In this document: piece after piece, positions 52,154 through 60,653 of the stretch
How the letters are laid out: each line of letters begins with the position of its first letter
How positions within the stretch are numbered: position 1 is the stretch's first letter
NCBI RefSeq assembly: GCF_004916905.1
Contig: NZ_SDLV01000025.1
Coordinates: 124,001 to 188,000 of the forward strand
Origin: Chryseobacterium candidae
Lineage (GTDB): Bacteria; Bacteroidota; Bacteroidia; Flavobacteriales; Weeksellaceae
Length of the DNA stretch: 64,000 nt
Reading direction: 5' to 3'
Position numbers and translations under genes: made by a program
Notes under the pieces: generated by a model
What the model was told of the DNA's origin: nothing
The model's input: only the letters and a program-made list of their open reading frames with translations
The model's database searches: none

Positions 52154-52266
52154 ATTTTATGATTATTGAATTAAACGCAAAGTTTTCAAATAAAGGATTT
52201 TATATTTTAGCGAGGCTAAGGATGACAGGTGAACTTGCCTGATGAAGCGGATGCGGATAGATTTTC

Positions 52267-53031
52267 TTATTGTTTTATAAAAACACCAATATATTTTCCA
52301 TTGTATTCTACAACAGAAGTATTAATGTTTTTTTTGATACAAAAATCCTGATAAGCAGAATTGTCGCCAATATCATCACTAATAAACACTGCACCAGACT
52401 TCAGTCTTTTATAAATTTTTTGATATGCCCACATCCTTCCGTGGTAACTTTTGTCAGAATCATAGTGGAAAACATCAAAAGAAGAAACTTTTTTTAAAAT
52501 TTTAGGTAAAGATTCTCTGTCTGCAAAACGGAATAGCTGCCAATATTTTTTAAGATTTTCCGGAACAATATAACCTACATACTGATCACCATCCTGAGCA
52601 AGATAAGGCATATCTGAGCTATAGAGTGTTCCATTTCTTTTTTGAAGAGAAAGCAGTATGGCTAAAGAAGACCATCCGTAAGCTACACCTGTTTCAAGGA
52701 CGTGTTGTGCTTTGGTAAATTCGCAGGCGTAATAAATAAGCTCCAGTGCACCAGGCCCACCCATGGTAATAGGACATTCTTTTTCTTTTATGTTGGCTTT
52801 TTCCAGAACAACGGCATAAGTAGACCTGAAATGATCGGTGTTCATAGAAAAAAGCCTGGAAACCGCTACCTTTTGGGAAACTGCTATGGATGCAGCCCAG
52901 GAATTTGTTTTTGCTTTTCCTTTGAATGGACTTCTTCTGCTTACCGTATTTTTAATAATTTTTCTGCCCAGTTCAGGATAAAGAGCAGGTCTTTTAAGAT
53001 AAGCTACAAATGTTTTGATAACTGTTGACAT
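52267..53031 (-). CDS. Class I SAM-dependent methyltransferase
   Basis: 254 residues from ATG 53031 (MSTVIKTFVAYLKRPALYPE). The SAM-binding motif I is HVLETGVAYGWSSLAILLSL, followed by LYSSDMPY (motif II region), FDVFHYDSDKSYHGRM and GAVFISDDI. The pattern resembles the Methyltransf_24 family, whose members often methylate sugars in antibiotic or envelope biosynthesis. Substrate unknown. It is a single gene. Confidence 0.87.
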   Translation of the reverse strand: MSTVIKTFVAYLKRPALYPELGRKIIKNTVSRRSPFKGKAKTNSWAASIAVSQKVAVSRLFSMNTDHFRSTYAVVLEKANIKEKECPITMGGPGALELIYYACEFTKAQHVLETGVAYGWSSLAILLSLQKRNGTLYSSDMPYLAQDGDQYVGYIVPENLKKYWQLFRFADRESLPKILKKVSSFDVFHYDSDKSYHGRMWAYQKIYKRLKSGAVFISDDIGDNSAYQDFCIKKNINTSVVEYNGKYIGVFIKQ

Positions 53032-53675
53032 TTCATTGATTGTATTAAAGTTACAAGACAAATGTATCCTATTAAAAACCATATTGCATTGAGGCAATAT
53101 TAATTTTGAACGTAAATCTGTTTAAGATTTTGTAATAAATAGAGTCCGGTAATTAATCAGTGAAATATCTTATTTTTGAGGTAAAAATGAAATTGTAAAG
53201 CATTGATATATTTTGCTTTAGAAAGATAAAGTGGTAAGCGAGCGTACCTGGTGAAGTCCAGTGAAAAGTCTCTTGCAGATTTTTGGAATGTTAATCTGCA
53301 ATATCAATTTGCTTCAGGAAAGATAATATTCTTCGGTTTTCTCCTGTTTATGAGAAAAATCGTTTCTTTATATGTAAAGAGTTTTTGCTTTTTTCTTTAC
53401 AAAAATGTCTGTCCAAAAATATATGGAGTACAGTCATAAAAATGGCGATTCTATTCTGCTTTTTCACTAGGGTAGGTATTTTTTTTATTATTAACACACT
53501 AAAAGGTGTGTTGTTTTATGGTTGCAAATGTATAAAATAATTGTATAAAACAAAAAAAATGAGATGAAATTATCCTGAGAATTTTAATGGTTTGCTGCTA
53601 TGGAAAGCATGCTCAGGAAATTGCCTTATCTTTGCGGTTTCTATGCCTCCCGGCATTAATCAATATTATTTGAAA
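53032..53675. other. Long intergenic region before the YdcF-type gene
   Basis: About 640 bases without a convincing gene. It holds a cgcagatt-type repeat fragment (53271-53310), a short inverted repeat AACACAC/GTGTGTT (53492-53512) with GTGTGTTGTTTTA at 53506-53518 that recurs at 60417-60429, and a TATCTTTG -7 element (53627-53634). Confidence 0.6.
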
Positions 53676-54458
53676 ATGAAATTTTTATTAGACTTTTTAT
53701 TCCGTGTTGTACAGCTTTTTACAGAACCTTATTTTTTAGTATTTCTTGCAGTGGTTATCATTGCTCTGCTCAAAAGAAAAAACAAAGGCAAAAACCTTAG
53801 AATAGGAGTTGGCTTCTTTGCCGTTTTAATGATCGTTTTTATAGGAAATGGCTTTCTGGGTAAACTGATTTCCGGATATTTGCAGAAAAATTATGTAAGT
53901 CCTGTTGCGAGTAAAAATAGAGTTCCTCAAAATCCCGTTATTGTTGTATTGGGTGGTGGAGTTGTAGACTTTGAGCACACAGAAAAGCTGCATACATTGT
54001 CTTATTCCAGATTGGTAACTGCTTATCAGCTGTACTATGAATACAAGAAAAATAATCTGCCTTGTAAAATAGTAATTTCCGGAAAAGGAAGAGGCCATAC
54101 AAGTGAAGCAGAATTATTCCGTGAAAATTTTAAAAAGATGGGAGTATCAGATGCTGACATCATTAAAGAAGATAAAAGTATGAATACGTATGAAAATGCA
54201 AAATATACCAGCAAGATCCTAAAACAGATGGCTCCTTCTGATATATATCTGGTTACCTCCGGATTTCACATGAAAAGGTCTGTGGCTCTGTTTCATACAT
54301 TTGGATTAAAGCCTGTTCCACAAGCCTCAGATTTTATTGATACTGAAATTACTGTATTTCCTAACAGTTATAATGCAGCATTTACTTTTGTGATGCTTAA
54401 AGAAGTATTCGGAATATGGCAGGTACAGCTGTATAACAGTTTGGGATTGAATGGATAA
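53676..54458 (+). CDS. YdcF/SanA-like (DUF218) membrane protein
   Basis: 260 residues from ATG 53676; the longer open frame upstream lies beyond the -7 element at 53627-53634 and is not used. Two N-terminal membrane segments (LFTEPYFLVFLAVVIIALL, IGVGFFAVLMIVFIGNGFL) precede the DUF218 domain with PVIVVLGGGV, SRLVTAYQLY, VISGKGRGHTSEAELF, NTYENA and LVTSGFHMKRSV. YdcF-type proteins act at the envelope, possibly on lipid carriers; the exact role is unknown. Terminator at 54478. Confidence 0.88.
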   Translation: MKFLLDFLFRVVQLFTEPYFLVFLAVVIIALLKRKNKGKNLRIGVGFFAVLMIVFIGNGFLGKLISGYLQKNYVSPVASKNRVPQNPVIVVLGGGVVDFEHTEKLHTLSYSRLVTAYQLYYEYKKNNLPCKIVISGKGRGHTSEAELFRENFKKMGVSDADIIKEDKSMNTYENAKYTSKILKQMAPSDIYLVTSGFHMKRSVALFHTFGLKPVPQASDFIDTEITVFPNSYNAAFTFVMLKEVFGIWQVQLYNSLGLNG

Positions 54459-54477
54459 CCATCTAAGATTATGATAT

Positions 54478-54519
54478 AAAACCGGACACTTAAATCTACC
54501 AGGTGTCCGGTTTTTTTTT
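54478..54519 (+). terminator. Terminator after the YdcF-type gene
   Basis: AAACCGGACAC and GTGTCCGGTTT flank a 13-base loop, followed by T9. Confidence 0.88.
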
Positions 54520-54982
54520 AATAATAAAATGTTTTAAACTTTACAAAGCCACAAAAGTTATTAAAGCTTCATTTTAAAACACTTGAGTTCAGTTAAAGGA
54601 AGTTTAAAATCATTCCGAAATAACTTCACTTCATAACTTGTACAAAGTGTTAATTATCAGTTATTTATACAGAAAGCAATACAACTGCCCAAATAAGCCC
54701 TGTTTATCAAGTCAGTACCTATGCTATCTGACTGAAAATAGAGTGGATATAAGGGCAAAATTGGCTTTCGCTTGATTATTTTGGGTTTGTAAAGGCTGCA
54801 TAGAAAAAAACACTAAACTTATCATGAATCATCTGTTCATGAATGTTTCATATCATCAACAATGAAAATAACGCTATTTTAATAGATAGTATTACTATTA
54901 TAATTGTAGTATTTTATACAATGGTATAAGTTTTGCTTATTTTCATTATAGTTTTATATTTGTATTCATAATAATTACTACA
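54520..54982 (+). promoter_or_regulatory. Promoter region of the export operon
   Basis: AT-rich, no gene. TTTTG at 54931-54935, 19 bases, TATATTTG at 54955-54962 is a near-ideal Bacteroidota promoter 20 bases before the tetR-type start. Just upstream, ATAGTATTACTATTATAATT and GTAGTATT (54888-54915) are partly symmetric and could hold the TetR operator. Confidence 0.7.
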
Positions 54983-55660
54983 ATGGAATTTCAGTTAAAA
55001 TTTAAAGTCAACGAAAATCTTTATCTTAAAGATCCTGAAAATAGCGAAATAGGCAAAGCTATTGTAAAAAATGCTATTGAGCTGATTTATGAAACAGGAT
55101 TTGAGAACTTCACATTTAAAAAACTGGCACAGAAAATCAATTCTACAGAAGCTACCGTTTATCGGTATTTTTCATCAAAACATAAACTTCTTACCTATAT
55201 TCTCAACTGGTATTGGTCTTACCTGGAGCTGATATCCAAGTTTCGCTTGCTAGAAATAAAAGATCCTAAAGAAAAAATAGATAAACTGTTAAACATTATT
55301 ACACATCAGGATCACGCCAATACAATGATAGAAGATTATGACCTGGTAAAACTGCATACAATAGTTATTGCAGAAAGCAGCAAAGCCTATTTGGTAAAAG
55401 AAGTAGATGAAATTAATAAAGAAATGGTTTTCAGTCCTTTGAAAAGTCTTTGTGCTTTTTTTGGTGAAGTCATTTCTGAAGCCAAACCGGATTTTCCTTA
55501 TCCCAGATCATTTGCAAGTACACTTTTGGAAACAGCTCATGATCAGCATTTCTTTAGTGAACATCTTCCAAAGCTTACAGATAATCATACCCCCAAAAAG
55601 GATCATAAAAATTTTGTGCTGGATTATCTGCGTTTCATAACCACCAATCTTTTAAAATAA
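54983..55660 (+). CDS. TetR/AcrR-family transcriptional regulator
   Basis: 225 residues. The helix-turn-helix lies at about 25-75: VKNAIELIYETGFENFTFKK, INSTEATVYRYFSSKHKLL. The C-terminal ligand domain is helical and specific. It is the first gene of a four-gene operon, 8 bases before the ABC gene, and probably represses the operon until an exported compound binds. The N-terminal MEFQLKFKVNENLYLKD extension before the first helix is longer than usual. Confidence 0.9.
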   Translation: MEFQLKFKVNENLYLKDPENSEIGKAIVKNAIELIYETGFENFTFKKLAQKINSTEATVYRYFSSKHKLLTYILNWYWSYLELISKFRLLEIKDPKEKIDKLLNIITHQDHANTMIEDYDLVKLHTIVIAESSKAYLVKEVDEINKEMVFSPLKSLCAFFGEVISEAKPDFPYPRSFASTLLETAHDQHFFSEHLPKLTDNHTPKKDHKNFVLDYLRFITTNLLK

Positions 55661-55668
55661 ACCGATCG

Positions 55669-57342
55669 ATGGAAAACTCTCCAAAAAAATACAGCAGACA
55701 ACTGTTTCAGTACATTACCAAGGACAAAAAAGATGTTACCAATATCTATTTTTACGCTATCCTCAATGGTTTGGTGATGCTGAGCATACCTTTGGGCATA
55801 CAATCTATTGTCAGTTTTGTGATGGGAGCAACGATGGCAACTTCTATCTATATTCTGATCGCTTTTGTAGTTTTAGGAACTTGGCTGAGTGGTTTTTTCC
55901 GGCTGAAAGTAATGCAGATCATTGAGAAGATACAGCAGAAAATTTTTGTTGAATTTTCTCTTGCCTTTGCTGAAAAACTTCCTAAAGTAGATTTATCACA
56001 AACGAGAAAATATTATTTACCAGAACTTGTGAACCGTTTTTTTGATACCCAGAATCTGCAGAAGGGAATTTCAAAAATCTTACTGGAAATTCCGACAGCT
56101 CTGATCCAGATTTTATTTGGAATTCTGCTGCTCTCATTTTACCATCCCTGGTTTTTGGTTTTTGGGGCTTTAGTGGTGATCTGTGTGGTCATTATTTTCA
56201 GATTTACAATGGAAAGCGGAATCAAATCCAGTATTGAAGAAAGTGATAAAAAATATGAAGTGGCTTCCTGGATTGAAGATATTGCTGCATCTGTAAAAAC
56301 ATTCAAATTCAATTCTAAGAAGCAGATTCATCTTGCAGAAACTGATAATAGAGTAGTACAGTATCTTGATAATCGTACGGAGCATTTCAAGGTATTGGTT
56401 TTCCAATATAAAACGATCATTGCATTTAAAGTAATCATTACATTGGTAATGCTGGTGATTGGAACTTATCTTTTAGTAAACCAGCAATTGAACATTGGTG
56501 CATTCATTGCCACCGAAATTGTAGTGTTAAGTATTATGACAGCTGTCGAAAAACTGATCAAAAGTCTTGAAAGTTATTATGATGTAATCGCTGCGTTGGC
56601 AAAACTGAATAAAATTACCAATCTGCCCGAAGAAAAATTGGGCACTATAGATTTTGAATCTCAAAAAGGAGGTTTTGAAATAGAATGCAAAGAAGTACAT
56701 TTTTCTTTTAACGATTATCAGAAAATTTTTGAAGATGTCAATTTTAGAATTAAAAAAAATTCGCTTACCGTTATTTCAGGTAAGTTGGGAGCAGGAAAAT
56801 CTATGCTTCTGAATATGATCAGCGGTTTTTATGAACCCACTTCAGGGAGTATTCTTTTTGATAAAATACCGCTTAAAAATATCGATAAATCTTCACTCAG
56901 AAACCTGATTGGTTTGTATCTAAAAGATATGACGATAATAAAAGAAACCGTTTATGAAAATATAGCTCTGGGTCACAATGAAACAACAGTTGAGCAAATT
57001 CTGAAATTATCTGAAGAAATAGGGGTTGAAGACCTGTCCAGCCAGTTCAGCAACGGTCTTTTAACCAGGATTAGCGAAACGGATACTGAAGTATCCTTTA
57101 GCATCAAAAAGAAAATATTGCTGCTCAGAACATTAGTGGGCGCCAAAAAATTATTGATACTGGAAGACCCGTTTGAAGGAATGGATGATACTTTTAAAAC
57201 TAAAATGAAAGAGTATCTTATAAAACTGAAACAGGTTTCTACAATCATTGTAGTATCAGAAAATGAAAACCTAATCAACGATGCAGATCAAAGGCTGCTG
57301 GTAGAAGACGGAACAGTGAAAACTTTATTTAACAAAAACTAA
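55669..57342 (+). CDS. ABC exporter subunit with degenerate nucleotide-binding domain
   Basis: 557 residues: six-helix membrane domain (about 20-310) fused to an ABC ATPase domain (about 335-557), as in type I secretion exporters, but without an N-terminal C39 peptidase. Walker A GKLGAGKS (371-378) is intact. The Q-loop reads YLKDMT (Lys instead of Gln), the LSGGQ signature is replaced by SFSIKKK near 476, the Walker B reads LLILEDP with Asp and Glu exchanged, and the H-loop histidine is missing (VVSENEN). ATP binding may persist, but normal hydrolysis is doubtful. It is followed at 5 bases by the HlyD gene. Confidence 0.88.
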   Translation: MENSPKKYSRQLFQYITKDKKDVTNIYFYAILNGLVMLSIPLGIQSIVSFVMGATMATSIYILIAFVVLGTWLSGFFRLKVMQIIEKIQQKIFVEFSLAFAEKLPKVDLSQTRKYYLPELVNRFFDTQNLQKGISKILLEIPTALIQILFGILLLSFYHPWFLVFGALVVICVVIIFRFTMESGIKSSIEESDKKYEVASWIEDIAASVKTFKFNSKKQIHLAETDNRVVQYLDNRTEHFKVLVFQYKTIIAFKVIITLVMLVIGTYLLVNQQLNIGAFIATEIVVLSIMTAVEKLIKSLESYYDVIAALAKLNKITNLPEEKLGTIDFESQKGGFEIECKEVHFSFNDYQKIFEDVNFRIKKNSLTVISGKLGAGKSMLLNMISGFYEPTSGSILFDKIPLKNIDKSSLRNLIGLYLKDMTIIKETVYENIALGHNETTVEQILKLSEEIGVEDLSSQFSNGLLTRISETDTEVSFSIKKKILLLRTLVGAKKLLILEDPFEGMDDTFKTKMKEYLIKLKQVSTIIVVSENENLINDADQRLLVEDGTVKTLFNKN

Positions 57343-57347
57343 AAAAG

Positions 57348-58664
57348 ATGGAATTGCAGTCAGTTAATAAAATATATCACATCCACAAAAAATCAAGGGT
57401 TAAAATATGGTTTCTTTTCATATTGATTGGAGGCATCATTATACTGTTTTTGCCGTGGACCCAAAACATCAAGGTAATGGGAAATGTAAGTACGCTTTAT
57501 CAGGAACAGCGTCCGCAGCAACTCAATTCACCAATTCCGGGCAGAATCATTAAATGGTATGTGAAAAACGGTGATTATGTAAAAAAAGGCGACACTCTTC
57601 TTCAGCTTTCTGAAGTAAAAGAAGATTACCTGGATCCGCTTTTGGTAAAAAGAACCGAAATGCAGGTGGAAGCCAAAAAGGGTGTGAGAGATTATTACGA
57701 AGCCAAAGTTGGAACCACCAACAGCCAGATCCGGGCTATGAATTCCGCAAGAGATTTAAAACTGAATCAGCTTACAGTAAAAATCAGTCAGCTCAACAAT
57801 AAATTGGCAGGAGAAGAAGCAGAACTGGAAGCAGCTAAAAACGAACTGAGAATGACTTCCGACCAATACGAAAGACAGAAGAAAATGTATGATGAAGGTT
57901 TGGTTTCGTTAACCCAATTTCAGCAGAGAAGTGTTTCTTACCAAAATGCTTTGGCTAAAAAAACAGCAACCGAAAATAAATTAGCCCAAACCAGACAGGA
58001 AATTGTGAATGTAAGCATCGAACAGAATGCAGTTATTCAGGATTATAATGAAAAACTGAGCAAAACCGAGGGCGACCGTTTCCAGAGTATGGGACAGATT
58101 GAAGGAAGTGACGGCGATATTGCCAAACTCGAAAATCAGGTTGCCAATTACAAAGCAAGACAAGGTTTGTATTTCGTGATTGCTTCTCAGGACGGACAGG
58201 TTGTACAGATCAATAAAGCCGGAATTGGAGAAATTCTGAAAGATGGAGAAAGTATCGGAATTATTGTTCCTGAGAAAGTAGATTACGCCGTAGAAGTTTA
58301 CATTAAACCTGTCGATTTGCCTTTGGTAAAAGAAGGACAGCGCGTGATGTGTATTTTCGATGGTTTTCCGGCGATTGTTTTTTCAGGATGGCCGAATTCC
58401 AGCTACGGAACTTTTGCAGGAAAAGTGATTGCGGTAGAAAACAACATCAGTGCAAACGGAATGTTCAAAGCATTGGTGATTCAGGATAAAAATGAAAAAC
58501 AATGGCCTCCGAAGATCAAAATGGGAACCGGAGTTCAGGGAATTGCGATTCTTAATGATGTTCCGATATGGTACGAATTGTGGCGAAATATCAACGGATT
58601 CCCACCGGATTATTATGAAGTAAAAACCGAAAAATCTTCAAAAGATGAAAAGTCTAAAAAATAA
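57348..58664 (+). CDS. HlyD-family membrane fusion protein
   Basis: 438 residues. One N-terminal membrane anchor (KIWFLFILIGGIIILFLPW) is followed by a lipoyl half (LNSPIPGRIIKWYVKNGDYV), a coiled-coil hairpin (about 120-265, LTVKISQLNNKLAGEEAELE) and the second lipoyl and beta-barrel part (IASQDGQVVQINKAGIGEIL, VDYAVEVYIKPVDLPLV). It bridges the inner-membrane ABC protein and the outer-membrane TolC-like channel. The tolC-like start overlaps its last codons by 20 bases. Confidence 0.92.
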   Translation: MELQSVNKIYHIHKKSRVKIWFLFILIGGIIILFLPWTQNIKVMGNVSTLYQEQRPQQLNSPIPGRIIKWYVKNGDYVKKGDTLLQLSEVKEDYLDPLLVKRTEMQVEAKKGVRDYYEAKVGTTNSQIRAMNSARDLKLNQLTVKISQLNNKLAGEEAELEAAKNELRMTSDQYERQKKMYDEGLVSLTQFQQRSVSYQNALAKKTATENKLAQTRQEIVNVSIEQNAVIQDYNEKLSKTEGDRFQSMGQIEGSDGDIAKLENQVANYKARQGLYFVIASQDGQVVQINKAGIGEILKDGESIGIIVPEKVDYAVEVYIKPVDLPLVKEGQRVMCIFDGFPAIVFSGWPNSSYGTFAGKVIAVENNISANGMFKALVIQDKNEKQWPPKIKMGTGVQGIAILNDVPIWYELWRNINGFPPDYYEVKTEKSSKDEKSKK

Positions 58665-60222
58665 TCTGACTTATCGTTACAGGCAATATTCAGAAATCAA
58701 TAATAGTAAAGGAAGTTTAGTCAATCGATCCTTCGACAGGCTCAGGATGACATTTCTGATACTAACTGATTTATTGAAAAGCTGTCAGGCTGAGCTTGTT
58801 GAAGCCTTTATTCGTTACAGTAAATTAAAAAATAAATTTTCAGCGCTTCTCATTCTGTTGTGCGTTCAGTTTTCTTTTGCGCAGGATTCTCTTAAACTTT
58901 CGCATCAGGAATTTCTGAATATTGTGAAAAATTATCATCCGCTGGCTTTCAGATATCAGCTTCAGAATAAAATTGCCAATGCAGAAATTACCAAAGCAAG
59001 AGGAAATTTTGATCCGGTGATTGCAGGAAAACTGGGAGAAAAAAATATTGACGGAACAAAATATTACGAACAGAAAAATGTAGAACTCGGAATTCCTACT
59101 TGGTACGGAATCGACATTACCGGAAGTTACAATTATCTGGATGGAGAAAAACTGAACAGCAGCGAAACAAAAGGAGGTTTGTATCAGTTTGGGGTTACGG
59201 TGCCTTTGGCAAAAAATCTTTTGTATGATAAAAGAAGAGCAATGCTTGACCAGGCAAAATTCGGATTGAAAATGACGGAAGCAGAGCAGACTGTTCTTAC
59301 CAACGAGCTTCTTCTTGATGCAGAAAATACATATTGGGAATGGGTGAAAACCTATGAAATCTACAAATTACAGAAATCGGCTGTAGAAATTAACAGACAA
59401 CGCCTTGAGCTTACAAAAAAAACATATCAGTACGGTGAAAGACCAGCAATTGATACGGTGGAAGCTGCTTCTCAATTACAAAGTTTTGAGCTTCAGGAAA
59501 GAGATGCTTATCTTGGTTTTGTAAAGAGTACTCAGGAGCTTCAGATGTATCTTTGGAAAGAAAATCAGGATTTTTATGAAATTTCAACGCTTATTTTTCC
59601 GTCTTCCAATCTCGATCAGCATTCCGGATATACAGATTATGATTTTCTGGTACAGAATTTAGAATCAAAACAGCTTCAGAATCATGCTTCACTGGAATAT
59701 TATTTTCAAAAGCAAAATATTCTGGAAAGTGAAAAAAGACTGAAATGGCAGAGTTTTCTTCCAAAACTGGATTTTACCTATAATTTTTTCAATAAAGAAA
59801 ATTACAAATCTGAATTTCTGCCTTTATTTGATAATAATTTCCAGTACGGACTGAAACTGGAGATTCCCATTTTCATGAGACAGGCAAGAGCAGATTATGA
59901 AATTGCCAAGCTGAAGATTTCTCAAAACCAGCTGGATTCTCAGCTTAAAACCCGTGAACTGGAAACCAAAATTGAAACCTATAAAAACGAAGTCAGTAAT
60001 TATTTTACGCAGATTGATATTTCCACCAGGAATCTGAATAATTACCGCAGACTTCTGAATGCAGAGGAAATAAGGTTCAGCAACGGGGAAAGTTCTTTAT
60101 TCCTGATCAATTCCAGAGAAAATAAATTACTGGATGCCCGAGAAAAAAATATTGAGCTGAAAGCCAAATTCCTGAAAAGCTATAACAAACTGAAATGGCT
60201 GAATGAGAATTTTTTGAGGTAA
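58645..60222 (+). CDS. TolC-family outer-membrane efflux protein with repeat-derived N-terminal insertion
   Basis: 525 residues. The TolC barrel-and-helix domain covers about 85-525 (SHQEFLNIVKNYHPLAFRYQ, GGLYQFGVTVPLAKNLLYDK, QYGLKLEIPIFMRQARADYE). The recognisable signal peptide (KFSALLILLCVQFSFAQ) does not begin the frame but lies at about residues 64-80. In front of it the frame runs through a palindromic repeat pair giving SFDRLRMT and CQAELVEAF. ATG 58645 overlaps the HlyD gene; ATG 58747 is the only nearer ATG. It should form the outer-membrane channel of the export system if secreted. Confidence 0.85.
   Translation: MKSLKNNLTYRYRQYSEINNSKGSLVNRSFDRLRMTFLILTDLLKSCQAELVEAFIRYSKLKNKFSALLILLCVQFSFAQDSLKLSHQEFLNIVKNYHPLAFRYQLQNKIANAEITKARGNFDPVIAGKLGEKNIDGTKYYEQKNVELGIPTWYGIDITGSYNYLDGEKLNSSETKGGLYQFGVTVPLAKNLLYDKRRAMLDQAKFGLKMTEAEQTVLTNELLLDAENTYWEWVKTYEIYKLQKSAVEINRQRLELTKKTYQYGERPAIDTVEAASQLQSFELQERDAYLGFVKSTQELQMYLWKENQDFYEISTLIFPSSNLDQHSGYTDYDFLVQNLESKQLQNHASLEYYFQKQNILESEKRLKWQSFLPKLDFTYNFFNKENYKSEFLPLFDNNFQYGLKLEIPIFMRQARADYEIAKLKISQNQLDSQLKTRELETKIETYKNEVSNYFTQIDISTRNLNNYRRLLNAEEIRFSNGESSLFLINSRENKLLDAREKNIELKAKFLKSYNKLKWLNENFLR
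58728..58806. repeat. Inverted pair of REP-like elements inside the tolC-type gene
   Basis: ATCCTTCGACAGGCTCAGGAT plus GACA (58728-58752) and GCTGTCAGGCTGAGCTTGTT plus GAAGCC (58781-58806) are inverted relatives of the core found at 5924-5948 and in the array at 6111-6540. TAAAAAATAA occurs on both sides (58655-58664 and 58826-58835). Confidence 0.9.
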
Positions 60223-60653
60223 ATAGTCTTACGGATATTTCTGGGAATTGAATGCTGGTAAGCTTGATATTTTTAAATGAGTTTATACTGAAGAAGTTCC
60301 CTGAAGCCGTTAAAAGCTATTGGGCAGGAAAAATGTAAAAATAACGGATTCTCAGGAGGTTAATACTCTATTTCATTCTCGTAATAAAAGTCCTATAATT
60401 TATATTATGTTAAATTGTGTGTTGTTTTAGTTTCAAAGATGTACAACCACACGTTGAATTTTATTATTTTACACTCTGATTGATACATCAGATTTTTTCA
60501 AGTAATATCTAACTCTATCTAAGTTGTTCTAATAGCTTCTAAGTATATCAAATTCATCTGCTTGCAAATTATTTTAGAAATGGCGGATTAAGGAATTTCT
60601 ACATTAAGTCCTAAACCCGCCATTTTTGTAAACTGCTGTAAGCAGAAGTTTTT
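60223..60653. other. Intergenic region after the export operon
   Basis: 431 bases without a convincing gene. It contains GTGTGTTGTTTTA (60417-60429), repeated from 53506-53518, with a nearby inverted ACAACCACAC (60443-60452). An imperfect AAATGGCGG/CCCGCCATTT hairpin (60577-60626) probably terminates the minus-strand gene that ends at 60654. Confidence 0.5.
60577..60626 (-). terminator. Imperfect terminator hairpin
   Basis: AAATGGCGG and CCGCCATTT pair, with partly paired interior sequence. An A/T-rich run follows on either side. Between convergent genes. Confidence 0.45.

Noticed and set aside
53251..53439. Open frame of 62 codons before the YdcF-type gene
   Set aside because: Lies over a repeat fragment, has no leader and no protein-like pattern; probably chance.
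55669..60222. Bacteriocin or RTX-toxin secretion locus
   Set aside because: No C39 peptidase domain, no leader-peptide gene and no RTX repeats are visible; only an export operon is supported.
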